Source of the DNA: Microbispora rosea | GTDB lineage: Bacteria; Actinomycetota; Actinomycetes; Streptosporangiales; Streptosporangiaceae | NCBI RefSeq assembly: GCF_900156315.1 | Contig: NZ_FTNI01000031.1 | Coordinates: forward strand, 54,058-118,057 | Reading direction: 5' to 3' | Length of the DNA stretch: 64,000 nt | Made by a program: the position numbers and the translations under genes | The notes under the pieces: model-generated | What the model saw: only the letters and a program-made list of their open reading frames with translations | Told to the model about the DNA's origin: nothing | Database searches by the model: none | Shown here: positions 1 to 7,728 of the stretch, one piece after another | Position numbering within the stretch: the first letter of the stretch is position 1 | Layout of the letters: every line of letters begins with the position of its first letter

Positions 1-1
1 C

Positions 2-364
2 GACACTCTCGACGGCGAGACCGTGGACGTGGTCTTCGAATCCCTCGGCGGCGCCTCCGCCGGGCGACTGCTCGACGCGCTCACGCCCGGCAGCGGCCGG
101 ATCATGTTCTACGGCGTCCTCAACGGCGCGCCCGGCATCGCTCCCATGGACCTCCTGCAGCGCGGGCTGACCCTCGTGGGCTGCGGCGGCATGGACGCCT
201 GGGCTCAGGAGGTGCTGGCCGCCCGCGCGGACGTGCTGGGCATGGTCGCCGAGGGCCGTCTCCTCCCGCAGGTCGACACCTTGCTCCCACTCGCGGACGC
301 CGCGAAGGCACACCGGCGCATGGAGGACAGGGCCGCCATGGGCAAGATCGTGCTCGTGCCCTGA
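2..364 (+). CDS. Zinc-type alcohol dehydrogenase/quinone oxidoreductase, C-terminal part (5' end outside the window)
   Basis: The reading frame is open from base 2 and enters the window inside the nucleotide-binding half of a medium-chain dehydrogenase/reductase. Visible are the strand reading DVVFESLGG, which follows the cofactor-binding Rossmann fold, and a C-terminal segment ending GKIVLVP with the usual 'HRRMEDRAAMGKIV' ending of the family. The catalytic zinc/N-terminal GroES-like domain must lie upstream of base 1. Such enzymes reduce quinones or enones, or oxidise alcohols, using NAD(P)H; the substrate cannot be told from this part. The GTG at 23 is an internal codon, not the start. 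The stop is at 362-364. Confidence 0.85.
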   Translation, partial: DTLDGETVDVVFESLGGASAGRLLDALTPGSGRIMFYGVLNGAPGIAPMDLLQRGLTLVGCGGMDAWAQEVLAARADVLGMVAEGRLLPQVDTLLPLADAAKAHRRMEDRAAMGKIVLVP

Positions 365-479
365 CCGGGAGTCCGACGCAACCGCCGCGCTGGGCGGGAC
401 GGCATCGCCTGCTAGGAGGTCATGGAGGAGGTCGACGGCCTGCTCAAACTGCGGGCCACCTTTTAGTTCCCCCTGGCAA

Positions 480-815
480 CCGAGGTGGACCGTCACCCTG
501 CCGTTCCCCCCGTGCGGGGTCGCATCCGAGAAGCACACCCTCTACGTGAGGGCCGTCGACGCCAAGGGCGTCCCGGACCCCTTGTCGGAGCCGGTCACGG
601 TGACGGTCTACAACGACGTGCTGCCCATCTCGCCGTCCCCGTCGGCGCCGCCCATCCCGCCCTCCTGCCACGTGAACTACACCTCCACGTCCTGGCCGGG
701 CGGCATGAGCACGTCCATCGCCGTCACCATCACCGGTTCGCGGATCAACCCCCCGGCCGGCACCTGGCGTTCGCCTTCCCCTCCGGCGGCCAGCACGAGG
801 TCCCGCCTCACTCCT
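480..815 (+). pseudogene. Remnant of a secreted FnIII-linker-CBM2 protein, frameshifted and truncated
   Basis: From about 480 the frame containing base 546 reads the end of a fibronectin-type-III-like domain (HTLYVRAVDAKG...EPVTVTV). A Pro/Ser linker follows (SPSPSAPPIPPS), then the start of a family-2 carbohydrate-binding module (CHVNYTSTSWPGGMSTSIAV). At about 768 the CBM2 homology moves to the frame containing base 485 (LAFAFPSGGQHEV), so a frameshift is present. The module breaks off near 815, where the 3' end of the minus-strand zinc-finger gene begins. No start codon, signal peptide or catalytic domain is left. I read it as the decayed end of a plant-polysaccharide or chitin hydrolase gene. 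The rest of 365-480 holds only a 14-codon frame (422-466) behind an AGGAGG, which I do not call a gene. Confidence 0.7.
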
Positions 816-1173
816 CGCCGGAGAACCGCTCCCAGGCGGACTGCCGGGTCATGCCGAGAGCGCCGCCGATCCTGGCCCAGGTCACGCCCCGGTCGCGGGC
901 CCGCTGGACCCAGACCCGCAGGTTGTCCTCGACCTGCGCGCCGACCTCGGCGATCCGGGGAAGGAGCTCCAGGATCTGCTCGTCGGTCATGCTCTCGGTG
1001 TACGAGATCTCCGGCGTCTCGACGGACTGGGCCGCCAGGATCTCGGTGCAGAGTCCGACGCACTCGTTGCAGATGTACACGCCGGCCCCGGCGATCATCT
1101 TGGCCACGCCGGTCTTCGACTTGGAGCAGAACGAGCAACGGATGTCCTGATCCGCCAGGGAAGGAGCAGGCAC
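808..1173 (-). CDS. ClpX-type C4 zinc-finger protein with a C-terminal helix-turn-helix-like segment
   Basis: A 121-residue protein. The N-terminal region has the ClpX C4 zinc finger: Cys13 and Cys16 (RCSFCSK) paired with Cys35 and Cys38 (YICNECVGLC), the pattern ClpX uses for dimerisation and adaptor or substrate binding. The AAA+ ATPase part of ClpX is absent. The second half (about 80-115) reads like a helix-turn-helix (VTWARIGGALGMTRQSAWERF), so a DNA-binding or sigma-like role is likely. The GTG at 1173 is preferred over upstream codons because GGAGG lies 5 nt ahead of it; the frame is open to 1218. Stand-alone ClpX zinc-finger/HTH proteins are common in actinobacteria but poorly characterised. 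Two near-identical palindromes lie just upstream, suggesting autoregulation. Confidence 0.8.
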   Translation of the reverse strand: MPAPSLADQDIRCSFCSKSKTGVAKMIAGAGVYICNECVGLCTEILAAQSVETPEISYTESMTDEQILELLPRIAEVGAQVEDNLRVWVQRARDRGVTWARIGGALGMTRQSAWERFSGEE

Positions 1174-1195
1174 GATGCCTCCAGGGGGATAACGT

Positions 1196-1252
1196 GTCAG
1201 GCTGTTCCTGACGCGCACGCGCCAAAGGCTACGCCGTCAGGAGCAGCCTGAC
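1196..1252 (-). promoter_or_regulatory. Pair of 17-bp inverted repeats upstream of the zinc-finger/HTH gene
   Basis: GTCAGGctgttCCTGAC (1196-1212) and GTCAGGagcagCCTGAC (1236-1252) each have perfect 6-bp arms around a 5-nt centre. The reverse complement of the second site matches the first at 16 of 17 positions. Their starts are 40 bp apart, close to four helical turns, and they lie directly upstream of the GTG at 1173. This is the layout expected of two dimeric operator sites for one regulator; the downstream HTH protein is the obvious candidate. Confidence 0.6.
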
Positions 1253-1293
1253 AACCGATCATCCGGGAGTCGGCCTTCCCCGCGCCCTACGAC

Positions 1294-1500
1294 TCAGCTC
1301 TTGGGGCCGAAGGCGTGCGGGACCTCTCCCTTGCGGCCGCAGCGCGGGCAGGGCCGGTACCGCCCGGACCACCAGGTGGCCTTGAGCGTGCCGCTTCCCT
1401 TGCACTTGGGGCATCTGGACAGGTAGTTGCGTACGTAGTCGAAGACGAGCCAGACGCCGAAGAAGGCCCCGGCGAGGACGAGAAAGGTCTGGGAATCCAC
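1294..1500 (-). CDS. Small membrane protein with a DnaJ-like zinc-binding motif
   Basis: A 68-residue protein. Residues 5-22 form one hydrophobic helix (TFLVLAGAFFGVWLVF). The cytoplasmic tail carries CPKCKGSGTLK and CPRCGRKG, two CxxC pairs of the DnaJ central-domain type, probably binding one zinc. GTG at 1500 is chosen because GGAG lies 5-8 nt upstream and the membrane helix follows directly; the longer frame to 1698 adds only Arg/Pro-rich, non-conserved sequence. Similar short proteins occur across actinobacteria without an assigned function. The 285 bases between this gene and the MFS gene show nothing else I can support. Confidence 0.65.
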   Translation of the reverse strand: MDSQTFLVLAGAFFGVWLVFDYVRNYLSRCPKCKGSGTLKATWWSGRYRPCPRCGRKGEVPHAFGPKS

Positions 1501-1785
1501 TGTGGCTCCGTGGTCGGGGGACGGACCGGCGACGAACGCGCCGCCTGCGGAAGCCGGTCGCGCGGGGGCGCGGTCACCGTCACTCACCGGCCGGGCGAGC
1601 CAGTGCCGGAGGCGGGCGCGGATCCTCACCCGCACCGCAGGTGCGCGCATGGCCTGCGAGGGAACACGCATCGCCGCCTCCGTGGACACTGGTCGCACGG
1701 GAGAGGACGCCGCAGGGCCTGCGGCCGGTGACAGCCGGATGCCCTTTCGTTGGGGTCACAGGGCCCTGAGCCGCGGCGGCGGCCC

Positions 1786-3216
1786 TCAGACCCGCTCGGG
1801 CTGGGGCTCCACCGCCTGCTCCGCGCCCGCCCGGGGCCGCCGCAGGACAACGTACGCGACCACGAGGGCGCCGGCCAGCAGGGCGAGAGAGACCGTGAAG
1901 GCCAGCCGGTAGCCGCCGGTCAGCGCGACCGCCTCGCTCGCCCCGCCCGCCAGCAACCCCTCCGTACGGGAGGCGGCGACCGTGGACAGCAGCGCGACGC
2001 CGGCCGCCATCCCGACCTGCTGGGTGGTGTTGAAGACCCCCGAGACCAGGCCCGCGTCGTCGGAGCGGGCGTCGGACATGCCGAGCGTGGTCAGCGCCGG
2101 GAGCACCAGTCCACCGCCCATGATGAGCACCATCACGGGGAGCAGATCAGTGACGTAACGGGCGTCGACGGGGACGCGGGTGAGCCAGGCCATCGCGCCG
2201 ATCAGCAGCACCAGGCCGCCCAGCAGCACGGCACGCGCGCCGAAGCGGGTGCTCAGCCGCGGGGACGCGAACAGCGACACCCCCGCGATGGACAGCGCCG
2301 CGGGGAGCATGGCCAGCCCGGTGTCGAGCGCGCCATACCGGAGCACCTGCTGCATGAACAGCGCCACGACGACCTGGAAGGCGAACATCGCGCCCAGCGT
2401 CAGGACCTGCACCAGGTTGGCCCCGGCGACGGCGCGCGAGCGGAGGATCCGCAGCGGCATGAGCGGGGTGCGGGCGGTCGCCTGCCGGACGAGGAACGCG
2501 GCCAGCAGCACGAGCGACGCCGCGCCGAACCACAGGGAGCGCGGCCCATACCGCTCGATCTGGACCACTGCGTAGATGCCCAGCATGAGTCCGGCCGTGA
2601 CCAGCAGGGCGCCCACGGCGTCCGCGCCCGCCGACAGGCCGAGCCCCCGGTCGGCCGGCAGCGCCCGGAGCGCCAGCACGATCGTGACCACGCCGATCGG
2701 CACGTTGATGAAGAAGATGTAGTTCCAGCCCAGCGCGTCGGTGAGGACCCCGCCGATGACCTGGCCCAGCGACGCTCCCGCGGCGCCGGTGAAGCTGAAG
2801 ACGCCGATGGCCTTCGCCCGCTCCCCCGCGTCGGTGAAGGTCGTCACCAGGATGCCGAGCACGACCGCCGAGGCCATGGCGCTGCCGACGCCCTGGAGGA
2901 ACCGGGCGCCGATCAGCATCCCCGGGCCGGTGGCGGCTCCGGCCAGCAGGGACGCGGCGACGAAGACGGCGTTGCCCGCCAGGAACATGGCCCGGCGGCC
3001 GATCAGGTCGCCCAGCCGGCCGGCCAGCAGGAGCAGTCCGCCGTACGCGATGAGGTAGGCGTTGACGGTCCAGCTCAGCTCGGCGGACGCGAAGCCGAGG
3101 TCCCGCTGGATGGCGGGCATGGCCACGGTCACGATGCTGCCGTCGAGCACCGTCATCAGCATCGTGGCGGACAGCACGCCCAGCACGAGCAGACGGGATC
3201 GGGATATCCACGACAT
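1786..3216 (-). CDS. MFS drug/proton antiporter, DHA2 (EmrB/QacA) family, 14 membrane segments
   Basis: A 476-residue membrane transporter. It begins with the DHA2 signature LDGSIVTVAMPAIQRDLG in helix 1 and motif A after helix 2 (GRLGDLIGRRAMF). The GxxxGxxxGG-type motif C is visible around residue 150 (FTGAAGASLGQVIGGVL). The hydrophobic pattern gives about 14 helices, which separates DHA2 from 12-helix DHA1. Such proteins export hydrophobic cations, antibiotics or dyes using the proton gradient. ATG at 3216 has an ideal AGGAGG 8 nt upstream. The gene is 75 bp downstream of, and collinear with, a MarR regulator, so a repressor/efflux-pump operon is likely. The substrate cannot be predicted. 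Confidence 0.93.
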   Translation of the reverse strand: MSWISRSRLLVLGVLSATMLMTVLDGSIVTVAMPAIQRDLGFASAELSWTVNAYLIAYGGLLLLAGRLGDLIGRRAMFLAGNAVFVAASLLAGAATGPGMLIGARFLQGVGSAMASAVVLGILVTTFTDAGERAKAIGVFSFTGAAGASLGQVIGGVLTDALGWNYIFFINVPIGVVTIVLALRALPADRGLGLSAGADAVGALLVTAGLMLGIYAVVQIERYGPRSLWFGAASLVLLAAFLVRQATARTPLMPLRILRSRAVAGANLVQVLTLGAMFAFQVVVALFMQQVLRYGALDTGLAMLPAALSIAGVSLFASPRLSTRFGARAVLLGGLVLLIGAMAWLTRVPVDARYVTDLLPVMVLIMGGGLVLPALTTLGMSDARSDDAGLVSGVFNTTQQVGMAAGVALLSTVAASRTEGLLAGGASEAVALTGGYRLAFTVSLALLAGALVVAYVVLRRPRAGAEQAVEPQPERV

Positions 3217-3227
3217 GGGGTCGCCTC

Positions 3228-3243
3228 CTGTTCATAGGAACAG
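3228..3243 (-). promoter_or_regulatory. 16-bp inverted repeat overlapping the ribosome-binding region of the MFS gene
   Basis: CTGTTCATAGGAACAG has perfect 6-bp arms around 4 nt. On the minus strand it abuts the AGGAGG of the MFS gene and lies between that gene and marR. A MarR dimer bound here would block transcription into the transporter. It could also fold in the mRNA and partly mask the SD. Confidence 0.45.
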
Positions 3244-3291
3244 AAGAACCGTAGCAGATAGTTTTGTTGTAGACGATCCCCTATAGATCGA

Positions 3292-3777
3292 TCATCCGCG
3301 CTGACGCGCCCGCCTCACCGGCTGCGGCGCCTCGACCGCCGTGGCCAGGTGCCCTGTGACCAGCCGGTTGAGCGCGCGCACGAGCACCTCCGCCTCCTCC
3401 TCGGGCAGCGATCCGAGGGCGGCCCGGTGGACCCCGTCGACGATCTCCTGGCTCCGCTTCGCCACCTGCGCGCCCTTCTCCGTGACCGCGACGATCCGGG
3501 CGCGCCGGTCGGTGCTGGACGGGCGGCGCTCGGCGAGACCGGCCTGCTCCAGGGCGTCGAGGGTGACCACCATCGTGGTCTTGTCCATGTCGCCCAGCTC
3601 GGCGAGCTGGATCTGCGTGCGCTCCTCCTGCAGAGCATGGACGAGCACGCAGTGCATGCGCGCCGTGAGGCCGATCTCAGCGAGGGCCGCCGCCATCTGC
3701 GTTCGCAGCACGTGGCTGCTGTGGTCGAGCAGGAAGGACAGGTCGGGCTCGTCACGCGAGGGCGCCATGGCGGTCAT
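3292..3777 (-). CDS. MarR-family transcriptional regulator
   Basis: A 161-residue winged-helix protein. The DNA-binding core runs from about residue 45 to 115: RTQIQLAELGDMDKTTMVVTLDALEQAGLAERRPSSTDRRARIVAVTEKG. It shows the recognition helix and the DxRxR wing typical of MarR (STDRRARIV). The flanking helices at both ends form the dimer interface. It lies directly upstream of the DHA2 exporter on the same strand, so it probably represses that gene and itself and is released by an exported compound. A short dyad TCCGtatgCGGA (3798-3809) is upstream of its ATG and could be a second site. An internal Met4 is an alternative start. Confidence 0.9.
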   Translation of the reverse strand: MTAMAPSRDEPDLSFLLDHSSHVLRTQMAAALAEIGLTARMHCVLVHALQEERTQIQLAELGDMDKTTMVVTLDALEQAGLAERRPSSTDRRARIVAVTEKGAQVAKRSQEIVDGVHRAALGSLPEEEAEVLVRALNRLVTGHLATAVEAPQPVRRARQRG

Positions 3778-3830
3778 GCGTCCAGGCTATCAATTCGTCC
3801 GTATGCGGATTATCTCCAAGGGACCGGATG

Positions 3831-4697
3831 TCAGAGCATCCGCAGGGCCGCCTCGATCGACGCCTGACTCGCCGGTACGAGCGGAAGCCGTACGGCGGCG
3901 GTGGGAATGCGGCCCCGCGCGTGCAGGACGCCCTTCAGCACGGTCGGGTTGGGCTCGGCGAACATGGCCGCCGACATGAGCGACAGCCGGTGACCGAGGG
4001 CGCGGGCATGCTCGACGTCTCCGGCCCGCCACGCCTGGACGAGCTCGGCGAACTCGCCGGTGCGCAGGTGTGCGGAGGCGAGGATGCCGCCGGGCGCCCC
4101 CAGCGCGAGCAGCGCGGACAGGAACGGGTCGTCCCCGGCGAGCACCGCGAAGTCCGCCGGCGGATCGGCGAGCAGGGCGACCGTGTCGAGGTCGACGCCG
4201 CCGACCGCGTGCTTGACCCCGGCCACCATGGGCAGCTCGCCCAGCCGCCGCAGCGTGGCCGCGCCCACCTGCTGCCCGGTCCGATACGGGATGTTGTAGA
4301 CGATCAGCGGCACCGGGGTCTGCTCGGCCAGCGCGGTGAAGTGGGCGAGCACGCCGGCCTCGGACGGGCGGACGAACGCCGGAACCGTCACCAGCGCCGC
4401 GTCCGCCTCCCCCTTGAGCGCGCGCAGCGCCTCGGCCGTGCTCCGCGTGTCGGCCGATCCCGCACCGACGGTGAGCGTGGCGCCCCGCTCACGGCAGACC
4501 CGGCCGCAGACCTCGATCACCGCGCGCCGCTCCTCCTCCGCCAGCGTGGCGACCTCCGCGGTGGTGCCAAGCGCGACGAGCCCGGACGCGCCGTCGTCGA
4601 GCACGCTGCGGGCCAGGTCTTCGAGCGCGTCGAACGCGATCTCGCCGTCCTCGGCGAAGGGAGTGATCAATGGGACATGAACGCCGGAAAGAGTCAT
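3831..4697 (-). CDS. DapA/N-acetylneuraminate lyase superfamily aldolase
   Basis: A 288-residue TIM-barrel class I aldolase. It has the N-terminal VPLITPFAEDGEIAFDAL and GLVALGTTAEVATL (carboxylate-binding GTTAE) blocks. The catalytic Tyr is in YNIPYRTG and the Schiff-base Lys in VAGVKHAVGG, and both are present. The family includes 4-hydroxy-tetrahydrodipicolinate synthase, N-acetylneuraminate lyase and sugar-acid lyases. Because it is isolated from dapB and divergent from a LysR regulator, I favour a catabolic or specialised pyruvate-dependent lyase over the housekeeping lysine enzyme, but sequence alone does not settle this. The ATG at 4697 has AAGGA about 8 nt upstream. Confidence 0.85.
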   Translation of the reverse strand: MTLSGVHVPLITPFAEDGEIAFDALEDLARSVLDDGASGLVALGTTAEVATLAEEERRAVIEVCGRVCRERGATLTVGAGSADTRSTAEALRALKGEADAALVTVPAFVRPSEAGVLAHFTALAEQTPVPLIVYNIPYRTGQQVGAATLRRLGELPMVAGVKHAVGGVDLDTVALLADPPADFAVLAGDDPFLSALLALGAPGGILASAHLRTGEFAELVQAWRAGDVEHARALGHRLSLMSAAMFAEPNPTVLKGVLHARGRIPTAAVRLPLVPASQASIEAALRML

Positions 4698-4739
4698 ACC
4701 GCGATCCTTCCGGCGAGTAACCGTGAAGGTCCAGTTCGC

Positions 4740-4753
4740 GTTTCTGTCGAAAC
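4740..4753. promoter_or_regulatory. Inverted repeat in the divergent dapA-like/LysR promoter region
   Basis: GTTTCtgtcGAAAC has perfect 5-bp arms and lies between the divergent starts at 4697 and 4776. A second weaker dyad, GTTaaggtgAAC, follows at 4755-4766. LysR regulators usually bind such imperfect T-N11-A dyads between themselves and their divergent target, so this is the best candidate operator. Confidence 0.4.
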
Positions 4754-4775
4754 CGTTAAGGTGAACTGATGCTCG

Positions 4776-5702
4776 ATGTCACCGGCTCCGGCCGCTCCGA
4801 TGCTTGACGTCCGCAGGCTTCGCCTGCTTCGTGAGCTCGCCTACCGGGGCACGATCGCGGCGGTGGCCGAGGCGCTGACGTTCACCCCCTCGGCCGTCTC
4901 CCAGCAGCTCGCCGCACTGGAGCGCGAAGCGGGGGTCGCCCTGCTGGAGCGCACCGGACGCCGGGTCGCGCTCACCCCCGCCGGGGTGGCGCTGGTGCGG
5001 CACGCGGAGGCCGTGCTCGAACGGCTGGAGCAGGCGGCGGCGGAGCTCGCCGCGGCCAGGGGGGACTTGTCCGGGACCGTGCGGATCGGCGCCTTTCCCA
5101 CCGCGACCCGCGCCATCCTCCCCTCGGCCCTGGCGGCGCTCGCCCACAGCCACCAGGGCCTGGATCCGATGGTGGACGAGGTCGACCCGGCCGAGGTCGC
5201 GCCGCGCCTTCGCGCCGGCGAACTCGATGTCGCCCTGGTCCACGAGTACGACTTCGTCCCGGCCGAGCCCGACCTCGCCCTCGACGCCGTCCCCCTCCTC
5301 GACGAACCCATGTACCTGGCCACCATCCGCCCGGTCGGTGGAGAGGGCGACGCGGCCAGGCTCCTCGCCTGCCGCGAGGAGCCGTGGATCGCCTCCACTC
5401 CGGGCACGCTCTGCCACGCGATGACCGTGCGCGCCTGCCAGGCCGCCGGATTCTCCCCTCGCGTACGCCACCACATCGACGACTTCGCCACGGTCCTGGC
5501 GATGGTCGCCGTCGGCCAGGGCGTGGCGCTCGTGCCGGAACTGGGAGCCGCCGACCCGCCCGAGGACGTCACGCTGACCGCACTGTCGATGCGCCGCCGC
5601 ACCCGCGTGGCCTTCCGCCGGGGCGCCGGCGGTCACCCCGCCGTCGTCGCGCTGATCGCGGCGCTGCGTGTCGCGACATCACACGTCAGAACACCGGGAT
5701 GA
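4776..5702 (+). CDS. LysR-family transcriptional regulator
   Basis: A 308-residue regulator. The N-terminal HTH begins MLDVRRLRLLRELAYRGTIAAVAEALTFTPSAVSQQLAALEREAG, the standard LysR winged helix, followed by a linker helix and the periplasmic-binding-protein-like effector domain from about residue 90. ATG at 4776 gives eight extra residues. ATG at 4800 matches the usual LysR N-terminus and may be the true start; neither has a strong SD. It is divergent from the dapA-like lyase and probably controls it in response to a small metabolite. Its 3' end overlaps the convergent diiron-protein gene by 17 bp. Confidence 0.92.
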   Translation: MSPAPAAPMLDVRRLRLLRELAYRGTIAAVAEALTFTPSAVSQQLAALEREAGVALLERTGRRVALTPAGVALVRHAEAVLERLEQAAAELAAARGDLSGTVRIGAFPTATRAILPSALAALAHSHQGLDPMVDEVDPAEVAPRLRAGELDVALVHEYDFVPAEPDLALDAVPLLDEPMYLATIRPVGGEGDAARLLACREEPWIASTPGTLCHAMTVRACQAAGFSPRVRHHIDDFATVLAMVAVGQGVALVPELGAADPPEDVTLTALSMRRRTRVAFRRGAGGHPAVVALIAALRVATSHVRTPG

Positions 5703-6708
5703 TGTCCTCCGGGTCGATCACGTCGACGTCCACGCCGTCGATGTCGAGTTCGGGGATCGCGGGGAACTCGATCCCCCACCGCTCGACGATCGCGCGTACG
5801 CGGGCCATCGCCAGCCGCCAGTTGCCGGCCTGCTCCTCGTACGACAGCACGCCGAGGCCGCCCTCCCGCGCGTGGTCCATCAGCACGCGGTGGTTGTGCA
5901 GGAAGTACGGCGGGAGCTCCCAGAAGCCTTCGGGCGGCTCCCACAGGATCATCGACAGGAACACGAACCCGGCACGCAGTTGACGCGTGATCAGGCCGCG
6001 TACGTCGTCGGTGAGCCCGGGCCACTCGTTCTCCAGGATCGTCATGCAGATCTGGAGGTGCCGCGACTCGTCCCGGCCGATCTTGTGGAACATGTCCGAG
6101 AACAGGGGGTGCTCGGTGCCGGAGGCCATCCCCCGGAACAGCGTCGAGGCCGCCATCTCCCCCATCATGAAGCTCGTGAACAGCACGGCGAGCGAATACT
6201 TGCCCACGGCCGTGTTGTAGCCGTTCCAGTAGCGCCCGCCGTTGTGGTAGAGCCAGCCGATGTTGTTGTGCGCCGCCCGCTCCAGGTCGGTGGAGGGTTG
6301 CCAGTCGAGCGGGCCGCCGGGCCAGAGCCGGGCGATGGCGCGCTGGCAGCACTCCTCGTGGTTCATCTCGTCACGGGTGATCGAGAAGAAGCACTTGCGT
6401 ACGGGATCCTCCTCGTGCTTCTCGAACGCCTGGATCGTGGCGCGGGCGAAGACGGCCGGGCCCGAGGCGTCGAAGTTGGCCAGCACGGAGAACCAGTACA
6501 TGATCCCCAGCCGTTGCTCGGCCGTGAACTCCCGGGGGTCGAGCGTGTCCCACGGCAGGTCGGCGGGGTTCCAGACCATGCGCTTGGACTTCTCGTAGAT
6601 GGCCGCGAGCTTCTCGGTCTCCACCCGCCACTCCATCGGGTAGATGTTGGGCTGCGGAATCTCGGGCGCCGGCCAGAAACCACCCTCAGGAACCACGACG
6701 TCCGACAT
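5686..6708 (-). CDS. R2-like ferritin-fold diiron protein, function unassigned
   Basis: A 340-residue soluble protein with two ExxH motifs in long helices: E114-M-N-H117 and E214-S-R-H217. With D80 (ANFDAS) and E184 (MMGEMAAS) this gives an Asp/Glu/His set whose spacing resembles ribonucleotide-reductase R2 (Asp, ExxH, Glu, ExxH). I therefore infer a dinuclear iron or Mn/Fe carboxylate site. The rest does not look like NrdB: no nrdA is nearby, and I see no radical-transfer C-terminal tail. Oxygenase, desaturase or R2lox-like activity is possible. ATG 6708 is preferred because GGTGAGG precedes it; the frame is open to 6744. No redox partner is adjacent. Confidence 0.6.
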   Translation of the reverse strand: MSDVVVPEGGFWPAPEIPQPNIYPMEWRVETEKLAAIYEKSKRMVWNPADLPWDTLDPREFTAEQRLGIMYWFSVLANFDASGPAVFARATIQAFEKHEEDPVRKCFFSITRDEMNHEECCQRAIARLWPGGPLDWQPSTDLERAAHNNIGWLYHNGGRYWNGYNTAVGKYSLAVLFTSFMMGEMAASTLFRGMASGTEHPLFSDMFHKIGRDESRHLQICMTILENEWPGLTDDVRGLITRQLRAGFVFLSMILWEPPEGFWELPPYFLHNHRVLMDHAREGGLGVLSYEEQAGNWRLAMARVRAIVERWGIEFPAIPELDIDGVDVDVIDPEDIIPVF

Positions 6709-6789
6709 CGCCTCACCATCCCGCGTGCGTGTGACCCGCCTCACCTTGTAACACTGTCAGCCCCATCCTGCGCCGAGCCGTCACACCAA

Positions 6790-7728
6790 TCAAGTGCCCA
6801 CACCGCGCCGCCGTCGGCTGGCCTGCGTGACCGCCACGCACACGAGCACGGCCAGGGCTGCCGCGATCGTCGCGGCGCCGATCTCCTCGCCGAGCAGCAG
6901 CCAGGCCCACACCAGCGTGAGCAGCGGCTGCGCGAGCTGGATCTGCCCGGCACGGGCGATCCCGCCCATCGCGAGCCCGGCATACCACGGGATGAAGCCG
7001 AGGAACATCGACACCAGCCCGACGTACGCGAACCCGGCCAGCGACTCGGCCGAGGGCTCCATGGGCGTGGCGACCGCCAGCACCGCCGTCACGGGCACGG
7101 TGAGCGGGGCCGAGAGCACCAGGGCGTACGAGATGACGCGCCAGCCCGGTGTCTCCCTGGCCAGACGCCCGCCCTCGGTGTAGCCGACGGCGGCCGACAG
7201 CAGGGCGAGCACGAGCAGCACGTCGGCCCCGGCGAGGCGGCCCGTGCCCCGGGTCAGCGTGAACACGGTGATCGACAACGCGCCCGCCGCGCAGGCCGCC
7301 CAGAACAGCGGTCTCGGCCGCTCCCCCGCCCGCAGCACCGCGAACGCGGCCGTGGCGGCCGGGAGCAGGCCGATGACGACGGCGGAGTGGGCCGTGCTCG
7401 CGCCGCCGTCCAGAGCCAGGCCGCTGAACAGCGGGAAGCCGAGGACCACGCCCAGCGAAATCAACGCGTACGACCGCAGGTGGGCGCGGGGCGGCAGCAG
7501 CGGAGCCCCGGCGGCCTTGAGACAGATCACCGCGACGAGCGCCGCGAGCGCGGCACGCCCGATCGCGACGAGGTACGGATCGAATCCCCGCATCGCGAAC
7601 ACGGTGCCCGGAAACGACCCCGAGAACGACAGGACCCCCACGCCGGCCAGGAGGCTGCCCCGCCAGGCCGAACGGTGCGGGGCCTCCGCTATCGGGAGGA
7701 CATCGATAGCGCTATTGTCGATTTTCAT
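6790..7728 (-). CDS. EamA-family (DMT superfamily) transporter
   Basis: A 312-residue membrane protein with about ten helices in two EamA repeats, around residues 20-150 and 165-305. The family exports amino acids, cofactors or other metabolites. The second repeat shows the usual ending (AQPLLTLVWAWLLLGEEIGAATIAAALAVLVCVAVTQ). Its ATG at 7726-7728 overlaps the ATG of the divergent MocR regulator at 7727-7729. The longer frame running to 8061 lies inside that regulator and is spurious. MocR regulators often control transport or synthesis of amino compounds or vitamin B6, so the pair probably forms one regulatory unit. Confidence 0.85.
   Translation of the reverse strand: MKIDNSAIDVLPIAEAPHRSAWRGSLLAGVGVLSFSGSFPGTVFAMRGFDPYLVAIGRAALAALVAVICLKAAGAPLLPPRAHLRSYALISLGVVLGFPLFSGLALDGGASTAHSAVVIGLLPAATAAFAVLRAGERPRPLFWAACAAGALSITVFTLTRGTGRLAGADVLLVLALLSAAVGYTEGGRLARETPGWRVISYALVLSAPLTVPVTAVLAVATPMEPSAESLAGFAYVGLVSMFLGFIPWYAGLAMGGIARAGQIQLAQPLLTLVWAWLLLGEEIGAATIAAALAVLVCVAVTQASRRRRGVGT

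Noticed and set aside
422..466. 14-codon frame directly behind AGGAGG
   Set aside because: Spacing of only 2 nt, no conservation evidence and immediate stop; more likely part of the decayed region.
1750..3237. 495-codon plus-strand frame
   Set aside because: Antisense to the DHA2 exporter; composition is Gln/Arg/Gly-rich shadow coding with no domain.
6744..6790. Upstream start for the diiron protein and other N-terminal frame extensions (for example rimP to 28388, ribF to 21303)
   Set aside because: Extensions lack SD sequences and family-like residues; nearer starts have good ribosome-binding sites.
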